From the NCBI RefSeq assembly GCF_014352875.1, contig NZ_CP060695.1, positions 2,387,501 through 2,451,500 on the forward strand: a DNA stretch of 64,000 nt, written 5' to 3'. Numbering within the stretch: position 1 is the stretch's first letter; each line of letters starts with the position of its first letter. A program made the translations under genes and the position numbers. The notes beneath the pieces are model-generated. The model ran no database searches. It had not been told where the DNA came from and saw only the letters and a list, made by a program, of their open reading frames with translations. Of the stretch, positions 1-7,978 are shown piece by piece. This stretch comes from Polaribacter pectinis. GTDB lineage: Bacteria > Bacteroidota > Bacteroidia > Flavobacteriales > Flavobacteriaceae.

Positions 1-143
1 TATTGATAGAGGAAGATAAAGGTGCAAAAGAGTTAATGAATAACAAAAATAATGATGTTATTTGCTCTGAATTTAAAACTAATTTAATTGATATTGATAC
101 AGAAGAAGATTTAATTCTTTTTAAAAAATCAATTTCAAAATAG
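1..143 (+). CDS. C-terminal end of a MobA/MocA-like nucleotidyltransferase (partial)
   Basis: The open frame enters from the left edge and ends at the TAG at 141-143; 46 codons are visible. The visible tail contains DKGAKELM and then DIDTEEDL followed by a short helix. This pattern is known from the C-terminus of the NTP_transf_3 family (molybdopterin guanylyl/cytidylyltransferases), where the final Asp-rich turn closes the Rossmann-like fold. The N-terminal nucleotide-binding part lies outside the window, so substrate (CTP, GTP or another) cannot be decided. It ends 14 bp before the next gene on the same strand. Family assignment rests on this short tail only. Confidence 0.5.
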   Translation, partial: LIEEDKGAKELMNNKNNDVICSEFKTNLIDIDTEEDLILFKKSISK

Positions 144-157
144 CTATTTTTGCATCT

Positions 158-3100
158 ATGAAATTATTAAAATACTCATTATTTACAGCTTGTTTACTCC
201 TTATTTATTCTTGTGCAACTATAGAGATGCAAGTTGTAGAAAATCATAAATATACCTCTAGAAAAGATACTTCTAAAGTAATACATTCTTTCTACCTAAT
301 TGGCGATGCTGGTAATTCAGATTTATATAGTAAAGATTCTGCTTTAGCGCATTTAGAAAGAGAAATTCATAAGGCTCCCAAAAAATCTACATTGTTGTTT
401 TTAGGAGATAATGTTTACCAAAGAGGTATTCCACCAGAAGAATCTAAAGGCTATACGTTAGCAGAACATCGATTAAAGGTACAAACAGATATTGGTAAAA
501 AATTTCCAGGAAAAACTTTATTCATTCCAGGAAATCATGATTGGTATAGTGGTTTAAAAGGTTTACGAAGACAAGAAAAATTAGTTGATAAAGCTTTAGG
601 TAAAAACTCTTTTCTACCAGAAAAAGGCTGTCCTTTAGAAAAGGTAGAAATTTCTGATGATATTCAGTTAATTATAGTAGACACACATTGGTTTGTTACC
701 AATTGGGATAATCATCCAGGAATTAATGATGATTGCCAAATTAAAACAAGGGAAAAGTTTTTTGAAGAATTTGAAGGTTTGGTTAAGAAAGCTAGAGGTA
801 AGACAACAATTATAGCTTTGCATCACCCAATGTTTACAAACGGCCCTCATGGAGGTTATTATTCATTAAAAAGCCACATGAAACCAGCTCCTATTTTAGG
901 AACTGCTATTAATATTTTACGTAAAACTTCTGGTGTTACAAATACAGACCAACAAAATGATAAATACAATCAATTAAGAAAAAGAATAATTACTATTTCT
1001 CAAGCAAATGATAAAGTTATTTTTGTGTCCGGTCATGAGCATAGCTTGCAATATATAGTTCAAGATAATATTCCACAAATTGTAAGCGGTTCTGGTTCTA
1101 AAATAACAGCTACTAAAAATGTAAATGGTGGTAAATTTTCTTACGCTTCACAAGGTTTTGCTAGGTTAGATATTTATAAAGATGGTGCTTCTACAGTTCA
1201 TTTTTACACTGCAAAAGACCGTAAAATAGTTTATGAAGCAAATGTTTTTAAAGCTGATAGTATTATTGAATACAACAATTTTCCGAATGCAAAATTAAGC
1301 GAAAAAGAAGCGGCAATATATTCTACTAATGAAGTAAAAAAAGGTGGAGTTTACAACATGCTTTGGGGAAATAGATATCGTAAATATTTTGGGCAAAAAG
1401 TAGTAGCACCAACTGTTCGTTTAGACACATTATTTGGCGGTTTAAAACCTGTTAGAAAAGGTGGTGGACATCAATCTAAATCACTTCGTTTAGAAGACAA
1501 AGATGGTAGAGAATATGTTATGAGAGCTTTGCGTAAAAATGCTGTACAGTATCTACAAGCTGTGGCATTTAAAGATCAATACGTAGAAGGGCAATTTGCA
1601 GACACTTATACAGAAGACTTGTTATTAGATGTATTTACAGGTTCTCATCCTTATGCGCCATTTACAATTGGAGAATTAGCAGACGCTATAAGTGTTTATC
1701 ATTCCAAACCTGTTTTATATTTTGTTCCTAAACAAGAAAGTTTAGGAGGCTTTAATGAAGATTTTGGTGGCGAATTATATATGATAGAAGAAAGAACAGC
1801 TTCTGGTCACGGAGATAAAGAACATTTTGGTTTTTCTGATGAAATTATAAGTACAGACGATTTAAGAAAAAATCTTGCAAAGGATGAAAAATATATTTTG
1901 GATGAAAAATCTTACATAAGAGCACGTTTATTTGATATGCTTATTGGAGATTGGGATAGGCACCAAGACCAATGGCGTTGGGCAGAATTCGAGGAAAATG
2001 AAAAAATAGTTTACAGACCTGTACCAAGAGATAGAGATCAAGCATTTTCTATTTTTGGTGATGGTATTTTATTAAACTTCCTTACAAAAGCAATACCAGA
2101 TTTAAGAGGAATGCGTTCATATACAGAAGATATTGAAAGTCCAAAGTGGTTTAATTTATCTGGTTATCCTTTAGACATGAATTTAATTTCTAAATCCGAT
2201 AAAAAGGTTTGGGATGCTCAAGTAGAAATTATTACATCTCAAATTACAGATGAAGTTATAGAAAGTGCATTTTCTAAATTTCCAAAAGAAGTAAGAAGTA
2301 AAACTGTTGATGAAATTAAAAGAAAATTAATCGGTAGAAGAAAAAATCTTCAGAAAATATCTGATAAGTATTTCTCTCATCTCAATAAATTTCAAGTAGT
2401 TAAAGGAACAAACAAAGATGATTTATTTGAAATAGAACGTTTTGTAAATGGTGACACTAAAATAACTGGTTACAGAATTAAAGATGGTAAAAAAGCGGAT
2501 ATTTTTCATCAAAGAAGATACAATTGTAATGTTACTAAAGAAATCTGGATCTATGGTTTAGATGATGATGATGTTTTTATATTAAATGGGGCTAATGGAA
2601 AATTATCTATTAAGTTAAAAATTATTGGTGGTTTAGGTAACGATACTTATGAAATTAATAAAGAACATGATGTAAAAGTGTACGATCATAAATCAAAGAA
2701 AAACACTTTTAAAACACCTAATATTCATAAAAAAACAACAGACGATTATCAAACAAATACTTATAATTATAAGAAATTAAAAAACGGGAAAGATGTAATA
2801 TCTCCTGCCATAGGTTACAATCCTGATGATGGAATTAAGTTAGGTCTTAAAAATGTATATATCGTTAATGGCTTTGAAAGAAACCCTTTTACAAGACAAC
2901 ATACAATTTCTGCATTCTATTATTTTGCTACTAATGGTTATGAATTAGAGTATTCTGGTGAATTTGCTAACGTTTTTGATCGTTGGAATCTTGGAATTGA
3001 TGCTAAATTTAATTCCGCAAATTTTGCAAGAAACTTCTTTGGTTTTGGTAATAATTCTGCCAACCCTGAAGCTAAAAAAGATGATGAAGATAGAGATTTT

Positions 3101-3856
3101 AATAGAGTAAAAATCGGACAAATAAATTTAGGCTCTTTTGTAAAATGGAGAGGAGATTTAGGAGATGAACTAAAAGTAAGTGTAAAATATGAAAATTACG
3201 ATGTAGAAAGAACAGCTGGCAGATTTTTAGAAACACAATTTGCTTCTGGAAACAGAATTTTTGATACGCAAAATTTTTTAAATACTGAAGCAAGTTATTA
3301 TTACCAACATTCAGACAACCCAGCTTTTCCTACTTTAGGCATGGAGTTTAGTACAAAAGTTGGATACACTAAAAATTTAGATGAAAAAAGAAGCTTCTCT
3401 TACGCAGCATCTTCTCTTGCAATTACTCACAAATTAATTCCTAGCGGCAAATTAGTTTTAGCCTCTAAAATAAATGGGCATTTTAACTTTGGTAGAGATT
3501 TTGAATTTTATCAAGCTGCAACAATTGGAGGAAATGAAGGCTTAAGGAGTTTTAGAAATCAGCGTTTTACAGGTAAAAATGCTTTTTATCATACTACAGA
3601 CATTCGTTTTAATATTAGAAGAGTAAAAACAAATTTACTACCTACACACATTGGTCTTTTTGGTGGTTTTGACTATGGAAAAGTTTGGGGTACACCAAAT
3701 ACATTAACTGTTTTACCAAGTGCAGCGAGCAAACCAAATACATCTTATGGAGGTGGAATATTTTTTAACGCAGCAAATCTAATATCTGGTAAAATTGGTC
3801 TTTTTACTGGTGATGATGGCAGCAGATTTACTTTTAATTTAGGTTTCGATTTTTAA
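158..3856 (+). CDS. Metallophosphoesterase / kinase-like / outer-membrane beta-barrel lipoprotein
   Basis: 1232-residue predicted lipoprotein with lipobox LIYSC (Cys19). Residues about 43-350 form a calcineurin-like metallophosphoesterase: GDAG (Asp50), GDN (Asp84), GNHD (Asn126-His127), HHP and SGHEH supply the bimetal ligands. The middle (about 430-760) carries MLIGDWDRH (Asp600-Arg601-His602) and then PRDRDQA (Asp625, Asp627). This resembles the catalytic and metal loops of Fam20/HipA/PI-kinase-like folds and is my inference. From about 870 to the end, alternating aromatic strands and a C-terminal Phe indicate a surface-antigen type beta-barrel. It is therefore likely anchored in the outer membrane with the phosphatase domain attached. 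Substrate is unknown. It is followed after 6 bp by a DUF423 gene, so the two may be cotranscribed. Confidence 0.85.
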   Translation: MKLLKYSLFTACLLLIYSCATIEMQVVENHKYTSRKDTSKVIHSFYLIGDAGNSDLYSKDSALAHLEREIHKAPKKSTLLFLGDNVYQRGIPPEESKGYTLAEHRLKVQTDIGKKFPGKTLFIPGNHDWYSGLKGLRRQEKLVDKALGKNSFLPEKGCPLEKVEISDDIQLIIVDTHWFVTNWDNHPGINDDCQIKTREKFFEEFEGLVKKARGKTTIIALHHPMFTNGPHGGYYSLKSHMKPAPILGTAINILRKTSGVTNTDQQNDKYNQLRKRIITISQANDKVIFVSGHEHSLQYIVQDNIPQIVSGSGSKITATKNVNGGKFSYASQGFARLDIYKDGASTVHFYTAKDRKIVYEANVFKADSIIEYNNFPNAKLSEKEAAIYSTNEVKKGGVYNMLWGNRYRKYFGQKVVAPTVRLDTLFGGLKPVRKGGGHQSKSLRLEDKDGREYVMRALRKNAVQYLQAVAFKDQYVEGQFADTYTEDLLLDVFTGSHPYAPFTIGELADAISVYHSKPVLYFVPKQESLGGFNEDFGGELYMIEERTASGHGDKEHFGFSDEIISTDDLRKNLAKDEKYILDEKSYIRARLFDMLIGDWDRHQDQWRWAEFEENEKIVYRPVPRDRDQAFSIFGDGILLNFLTKAIPDLRGMRSYTEDIESPKWFNLSGYPLDMNLISKSDKKVWDAQVEIITSQITDEVIESAFSKFPKEVRSKTVDEIKRKLIGRRKNLQKISDKYFSHLNKFQVVKGTNKDDLFEIERFVNGDTKITGYRIKDGKKADIFHQRRYNCNVTKEIWIYGLDDDDVFILNGANGKLSIKLKIIGGLGNDTYEINKEHDVKVYDHKSKKNTFKTPNIHKKTTDDYQTNTYNYKKLKNGKDVISPAIGYNPDDGIKLGLKNVYIVNGFERNPFTRQHTISAFYYFATNGYELEYSGEFANVFDRWNLGIDAKFNSANFARNFFGFGNNSANPEAKKDDEDRDFNRVKIGQINLGSFVKWRGDLGDELKVSVKYENYDVERTAGRFLETQFASGNRIFDTQNFLNTEASYYYQHSDNPAFPTLGMEFSTKVGYTKNLDEKRSFSYAASSLAITHKLIPSGKLVLASKINGHFNFGRDFEFYQAATIGGNEGLRSFRNQRFTGKNAFYHTTDIRFNIRRVKTNLLPTHIGLFGGFDYGKVWGTPNTLTVLPSAASKPNTSYGGGIFFNAANLISGKIGLFTGDDGSRFTFNLGFDF

Positions 3857-3862
3857 ATAATT

Positions 3863-4249
3863 ATGAGTCAGATAGCATTATATTTTGGAGCAATATTTGG
3901 AGCTTTATCAGTAATTTTTGGAGCTTTTGGAGCTCATTTGTTAAAGAAAAAACTAACAACAGAACAATTAAATAGTTTTGAAACTGGTGTAAAATACCAG
4001 ATGTATCATGCTATTGTATTATTGATTTTAGGGTTTCAATTAAATTCTGAAATTACAATTGATAGCTATATAATAAACGCTTTTATAATTGGAACAATTC
4101 TCTTTTCCTTTTCAATTTATGGCTTGGTAATTTCTTCTGCAAACAATAAAAAACTAAAATTTTTAGGGCCAATTACACCTTTGGGAGGTTTGTTTTTAAT
4201 TTTGGGTTGGGCGTTGTTAATTTATAAGTTTGTGGTAACTTTTAATTAA
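3863..4249 (+). CDS. DUF423 family membrane protein
   Basis: 128 residues with about four hydrophobic segments. The N-terminal FGAIFGALSVIFGAFGAHLLK and the following helix ending in TGVKYQMYHAI are the signature of the DUF423 (YwdK/YgdD) family of small inner-membrane proteins, and the length is normal for the family. No biochemical function is established. The ATG lies 6 bp after the phosphoesterase stop, suggesting one transcript. The 3' end overlaps the convergent lipoprotein gene by 8 bp, leaving no room for a separate terminator between them. Confidence 0.85.
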   Translation: MSQIALYFGAIFGALSVIFGAFGAHLLKKKLTTEQLNSFETGVKYQMYHAIVLLILGFQLNSEITIDSYIINAFIIGTILFSFSIYGLVISSANNKKLKFLGPITPLGGLFLILGWALLIYKFVVTFN

Positions 4250-5090
4250 GTTTTAACTCATACAAATTCCCACCAGCTCCATGAGCTTTTTCGTCTGTAA
4301 TAAGTAAAGTATTGTTGTCTTTAAAAGTGATTCCTTCTTTTTGTGATCGATGTTTCATTTCAATTTTTTGAACCTTTCCGGACAAGAAATTATCGCCATT
4401 AAAATCAGTGAAGATTAGCACATTTTTTTGAGATAATAATGCTACTTTTTTTCCATCTTCAGAAATATCTGCTGAAGTTATCCAACATTCTAAACTGCTG
4501 CAGTTTTCGAATTCTCCAACAATTTCAGCTACGTATTCACCTTTTTTAGCAGGAATTTTATACATGGTAGTTTTACCATAGTTGCCTTTTACTCTACTTT
4601 TTGTAAAAAGATAAAGTGATTCTTTAAAGTAGAAAAAACTTTCTGTGTCAAAAAATCTGTTTTTCTTTTTTGGAGGAAATTTAGTTTGATTTGGGTATTC
4701 AAATTCAATCTCATCTACTTCAGCGTTCTTTTCATCCAACTCATTTTGTTCAACAATAATGATAGACAAATTTTTTCTTCTGTTTAAGTTGTTTCCGAAA
4801 TCGCCAATGTAAATATTTCCTTTTTCATCAGAAGTTAAATCTTCCCAATCGTGATTTTTTGCTTTGATGTAAATCTCTTTAATGATTTTTCCTTTTTCAT
4901 TTAAACCTAACAATTCAGGTTTATTTCCGCCATCATTTATCATCCAGATTAAATCTGACTTTGGTACAATTTCAGTCCCGGAAACTTCTTTTAAACTTTT
5001 AGGTAAATCTGTTAGGAGTTTTAATTGTCCAAAATTCTGACAACTCATCAACAATAAAAAACTTAATACAAACGCAATCTTTTTGAACAT
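4242..5090 (-). CDS. Predicted lipoprotein, beta-propeller-like, function unknown
   Basis: The frame is open to 5147, but I choose the ATG at 5090. It gives a clean lipoprotein signal (MFKKIAFVLSF, lipobox LLMSC, Cys17), avoids a hydrophobic double start and removes an overlap with the upstream TPM gene. The 282-residue product has repeated strand-turn motifs: WMINDGGN, NHDWEDL, IYIGDFGNN, and near the end KEGITFKDNNTLLITDE. These resemble the blades of SdiA-regulated or esterase-like six-bladed propellers. No catalytic residues are recognisable, so the function is unknown. It is the last gene of the LemA-TPM-TPM series on this strand and overlaps the DUF423 gene tail to tail. Confidence 0.7.
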   Translation of the reverse strand: MFKKIAFVLSFLLLMSCQNFGQLKLLTDLPKSLKEVSGTEIVPKSDLIWMINDGGNKPELLGLNEKGKIIKEIYIKAKNHDWEDLTSDEKGNIYIGDFGNNLNRRKNLSIIIVEQNELDEKNAEVDEIEFEYPNQTKFPPKKKNRFFDTESFFYFKESLYLFTKSRVKGNYGKTTMYKIPAKKGEYVAEIVGEFENCSSLECWITSADISEDGKKVALLSQKNVLIFTDFNGDNFLSGKVQKIEMKHRSQKEGITFKDNNTLLITDEKAHGAGGNLYELKLN

Positions 5091-5140
5091 AAATACAGTT
5101 ATTTTTTTCAATAATAACATCAAAAAGTGTACCATGAAAG

Positions 5141-5989
5141 TTACCAACCACCAGAAGCTCCACCTCCACCAAAACTTCCACCGCCAAAACCGCCACCAAA
5201 ACCGCCACCAAAACCTCCTCCACCTCCAGAAGAGCCTCCAAATCCACCACCAAAACTACCTCCACCTCTACCGGCGTTGCTTAAAATAATAGTGTCGAAA
5301 ATGGTATCTGCAAGAGAACCTCTTCTATATCTTTTTCCACCACCTTTATTGTTTTTATTTCCTCTAGAAATAATAATAAAAAAGATAATTATAATGATGA
5401 TAAAAAAAATAATTCCTGGGTCAAATTCTGATTCTTGTTTACGAGTACCTGTAAATTCGCCATTTAGTGTTTTAAAAATATAATCTGAACCTTTGTCTAA
5501 ACCGCCATAGAAATCGCCTCGTTTAAATTCTGGGATTATAACTCTTTCAATAATTCTTTTGGCTTGAAAATCAGTTAATAAATGTTCTGTTCCTTTACCT
5601 GCTTGAATTGCAATTTTTTTATCGCCTTTTGCTAATAAAATTAGAACTCCATTGTCTTTTGCTGCATCTCCAAAACCCCATTTTTCTCCCCAATTAGCCG
5701 CTAAATAATTAATATTTTCGCCTTCTGTAGAATTGATGATTATGGTTACAATTTGTGTAGAAGTAGTATCTGAATACCGAATTAATTTACTTTCTAAACG
5801 CTTTTTTTGAGCTTCTGAAAGTAAGTTTACATAATCGTAAACACTTGTTTGAAATTTTGGTTTTTCAGGAATTGTATATCCTTGAGAAAAGATATTTAAT
5901 GAAAATAAAAAAGCTATTAAAAAAAGAAACTTTTTACAACAAACTAATGACTGAAAACTGCCAACTGAATACTGCTTACTTAAATTCAT
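5141..5989 (-). CDS. TPM-domain membrane protein with glycine-rich tail (YgcG-like)
   Basis: 282 residues. After a signal-like segment (KKFLFLIAFLFSLNIFSQ) comes a TPM (formerly DUF477) domain, about 40-170, with VYDYVNLLSEAQ, TTSTQIVTIII, WGFGDAAKDNGVLIL and a conserved Arg-Gly-rich end. A single membrane segment of almost pure Ile/Phe follows at about 190-210. The last 60 residues are Gly/Ser/Phe repeats ending in GW. Family members are thought to sit in the cytoplasmic membrane with the TPM domain outside. The first 17 codons are unusual: they consist largely of a phased heptamer DNA repeat (5939-5980), so the N-region of the signal peptide may be newly acquired. The start overlaps the previous stop (ATGA), implying translational coupling. 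Confidence 0.85.
   Translation of the reverse strand: MNLSKQYSVGSFQSLVCCKKFLFLIAFLFSLNIFSQGYTIPEKPKFQTSVYDYVNLLSEAQKKRLESKLIRYSDTTSTQIVTIIINSTEGENINYLAANWGEKWGFGDAAKDNGVLILLAKGDKKIAIQAGKGTEHLLTDFQAKRIIERVIIPEFKRGDFYGGLDKGSDYIFKTLNGEFTGTRKQESEFDPGIIFFIIIIIIFFIIISRGNKNNKGGGKRYRRGSLADTIFDTIILSNAGRGGGSFGGGFGGSSGGGGGFGGGFGGGFGGGSFGGGGASGGW
5939..5980 (-). repeat. Array of six phased heptamers (AGTnnnn)
   Basis: On the coding (minus) strand six consecutive heptamers each begin AGT: AGTAAGC, AGTATTC, AGTTGGC, AGTTTTC, AGTCATT, AGTTTGT. They encode residues 4-17 of the membrane-anchored TPM protein, immediately after its first three codons, and lie ahead of its hydrophobic signal segment. The remaining four bases of each unit vary while AGT is invariant. 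Confidence 0.75.
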
Positions 5990-6423
5990 CCTTTAGAAAT
6001 CTCATTAGAAAGTTCGTCTACATCATCTATTTGCCAAGGAAAGTGTTCTTGTAGTTCTTCTCCAGCTTTTAAAATTCCATCTACAATACCTTGTTTAAAA
6101 TTTCCATTTTTAAAATGATTTTGCATCACTTCTTTGGTGGAATTCCAAAAGTCTTTGTCAACTACTTTGTTAATTCCTTTATCACCATAAACAACAAATT
6201 TCTTGTCATTTACAGCAACATAAATTAATACCGCATTTGCGTCTTTCGTATTGTCCATTTTTAACAGATGAAACACTTCTAGCGCACGTTCATAATGTTC
6301 TTTCTCGGAAGAAGCTTCAATATGTATACGTATTTCGCCAGAAGTATTTTTCTCTGCAATTCTAATAGCAGAAATAATTTCTTGTTCTTCTGCTGGAGTA
6401 AGAAACTCTTCTACTTTAGACAT
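5986..6423 (-). CDS. TPM-domain protein, soluble
   Basis: 145 residues with no signal peptide or membrane segment. MSKVEEFLTPAEEQEIISAIRIAEKNTSGEIRIHIE followed by DANAVLIYVAVNDKKFVVYGDKGI is a compact TPM (TPM_phosphatase) domain. The family is common beside lemA. A phosphatase activity has been proposed for plant homologues, but none is established for the bacterial ones. It lies between lemA (3 bp upstream) and a membrane-anchored TPM paralogue (4-bp overlap), so the operon encodes a soluble and an anchored version of the same fold. Confidence 0.85.
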   Translation of the reverse strand: MSKVEEFLTPAEEQEIISAIRIAEKNTSGEIRIHIEASSEKEHYERALEVFHLLKMDNTKDANAVLIYVAVNDKKFVVYGDKGINKVVDKDFWNSTKEVMQNHFKNGNFKQGIVDGILKAGEELQEHFPWQIDDVDELSNEISKG

Positions 6424-6426
6424 TTA

Positions 6427-7035
6427 TTATTTTTTCTTGTTAAAATCGAAATTTACATCTGGTGCATTTTCAGAACCTGGATTCGCTTTAAAACGAGCCA
6501 TTTCATCAAAATTAAACAAACCTGCTAATAAAGAATTTGGAAAAACTTTAATATGCTTATTGTACTTATTTACACCTTCGTTAAAACGGTCTCTGGCAAC
6601 ATTAATTCTGTTTTCTGTACCTTCTAACTGGCTCTGTAATTCTAAAAAGTTAGCATTTGCTTTTAATTCTGGGTAACGTTCTACAGAAACTAATAATTTA
6701 GAAAGTGCTCCGCTCATTCCTGCTTGTGCTTGTTGAAATTGTGCCATTTTATCTGGCGTTAAATCTCCTGCATTAATATTTACTGAAGTTGCTTTTGCAC
6801 GAGCTTCAATAACTTGTGTTAACGTTTCTTTCTCAAAATCTGCTGCTCCTTGTACAGTTTTAACCAAGTTTCCAATTAAATCGTTTCTACGTTGGTAAGA
6901 ACTTTCTACGTTAGACCAAGTTGTTTTTGCATCTTCTTGTAAAACTACTGCCTCATTATTGAATCCTTTTCCCCAACTATAAATTGCGTAAGCAACTAAA
7001 GCTATAATAATTACGGGTATTAACCATTTTTTCAT
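6427..7035 (-). CDS. LemA family protein
   Basis: 202 residues. An N-terminal membrane segment (WLIPVIIIALVAYAIYSWG) is followed by the long helical LemA domain with the family's typical stretches: QRRNDLIGNLVKTVQG, ETLTQVIEARAKAT, SVERYPELKANANF and ENRINVARDRFNE. The function of LemA proteins is unsettled; they are helical, membrane-anchored and often linked with TPM or M48 genes. It heads a three- or four-gene operon. A good -7 element (TAAGTTTG) lies 41 bp upstream on the minus strand at 7076-7083. Confidence 0.9.
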   Translation of the reverse strand: MKKWLIPVIIIALVAYAIYSWGKGFNNEAVVLQEDAKTTWSNVESSYQRRNDLIGNLVKTVQGAADFEKETLTQVIEARAKATSVNINAGDLTPDKMAQFQQAQAGMSGALSKLLVSVERYPELKANANFLELQSQLEGTENRINVARDRFNEGVNKYNKHIKVFPNSLLAGLFNFDEMARFKANPGSENAPDVNFDFNKKK

Positions 7036-7075
7036 AATTTCTAAATTTTAATTTTTGTGTTGACTTTTTGTTTTA

Positions 7076-7083
7076 CAAACTTA
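7076..7083 (-). promoter_or_regulatory. Putative -7 promoter element of the LemA-TPM operon
   Basis: Minus-strand reading gives TAAGTTTG, an exact match to the Bacteroidota TAnnTTTG consensus, 40 bases before the lemA start. I found no TTG at the expected -33 distance, so only half of the promoter is supported. Confidence 0.4.
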
Positions 7084-7101
7084 CTGAATATTCTTGATAA
7101 T

Positions 7102-7854
7102 CTAAAGCGATGTTCCACCATCTAAAGTAATTGTTTGTCCTGTAATAAATTTGGTGTTATCTGATGCTAACCAAACTACAGCTTCTGCAATTTCTTCTGT
7201 TTTCCCATAACGTTTCATAGGAATTACACTTTTCAAAATAGCGTCCATTTCTGGTTTAGCTCCTAATAATTGATCTAACAAAGCAGATTCTGTGTAACCT
7301 GGGCAAACTGCATTTACACGAATATTTTTAGTTGCATATTCCATAGCAGCAGACTTTGTCATACCAACCACAGCAAATTTACTTGCGCTATAACTAATAT
7401 TATTTGGCGAAGCTTTTAAACCTGCCAAAGAAGCAATATTTACAATATTTCCACCACCTTGTTTTACAAATTGCGTTAAAGCCAATTTCATTCCGTAATA
7501 AACGCCTGTTTGATTTACTGCAATAACTGCATCCCAATCTTGTAATTTAGATTTGTGTGTGTTTAGTAAATTTGGACCAATACCTGCATTATTTACCATA
7601 ACATCTAATCTGCCAAAGGCTTTAACAGTCTCGTTTACCAAATTTTCTACTTCATCAAACTTTGCAACGTTGCATTTATTTACAGATGCTTTTCCACCAT
7701 TATTTTTAATTTCTTCTACTACATTTTGGGCATTTTCTAAATTGATGTCAGAAACAACAACAGTTGCACCGTTTTTCGCAAAATGAATTGCAGATGCTTT
7801 TCCTATTCCAGAACCAGCACCTGTTACAATTACTATTTTATTTTCTACTTGCAT
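7102..7854 (-). CDS. Short-chain dehydrogenase/reductase (classical SDR)
   Basis: 250 residues, the normal length. The cofactor motif TGAGSGIG is at 11-18, Asp36 after the second strand (VVSDI) suggests NAD preference, NNAG is at 88-91, the catalytic set is Ser142, Tyr155 and Lys159, and the C-terminal ITLDGG motif is present. Substrate cannot be read from sequence; 3-oxoacyl or 3-hydroxyacyl intermediates fit the neighbouring acyl-CoA genes. It is the last gene of the minus-strand fatty-acid cluster, but is separated from the phosphotransferase by 124 bp holding a REP-like element, so it may be transcribed apart or at a different level. Confidence 0.85.
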   Translation of the reverse strand: MQVENKIVIVTGAGSGIGKASAIHFAKNGATVVVSDINLENAQNVVEEIKNNGGKASVNKCNVAKFDEVENLVNETVKAFGRLDVMVNNAGIGPNLLNTHKSKLQDWDAVIAVNQTGVYYGMKLALTQFVKQGGGNIVNIASLAGLKASPNNISYSASKFAVVGMTKSAAMEYATKNIRVNAVCPGYTESALLDQLLGAKPEMDAILKSVIPMKRYGKTEEIAEAVVWLASDNTKFITGQTITLDGGTSL

Positions 7855-7872
7855 ATTGTTAAATTTTAATTT

Positions 7873-7956
7873 GGGCGTTCCCTAAAAAGGTCGGGCTTTA
7901 CGTTACAATCTTTTGCCAGAAAAAGGCAAAAGGATTTTCACTGCAATCCCTAACGC
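7873..7956. repeat. REP-like intergenic element, GGGCGTT type
   Basis: An 84-bp block in a gap between two cluster genes. It begins GGGCGTTCCCTA and ends TCCCTAACGC, so the termini GCGTT/AACGC are inverted, and it contains the G+C-rich run GGTCGGGC. At its centre is a hairpin, CTTTTGCC and GGCAAAAG around a 7-base loop (7910-7932). Its base composition is far from the surrounding A+T-rich DNA. I recall similar GGTCGGGC...GCAATCCCTAACGC blocks between genes of other Flavobacteriaceae, which suggests a dispersed non-coding repeat; this cannot be verified here. Confidence 0.6.
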
Positions 7957-7978
7957 AAATCCATCTTATAAAAAATTT

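Noticed and set aside
4999..5265. Open frame with Val/Leu/Glu repeats on the minus strand
   Set aside because: Alternate-frame reading of the glycine-rich TPM tail and the following lipoprotein start; low complexity, no start support.
5127..5483. Proline-rich open frame on the plus strand
   Set aside because: It is the antisense of the glycine-rich tail of the TPM gene; GGN codons read backwards give CCN proline codons. No independent start signal.
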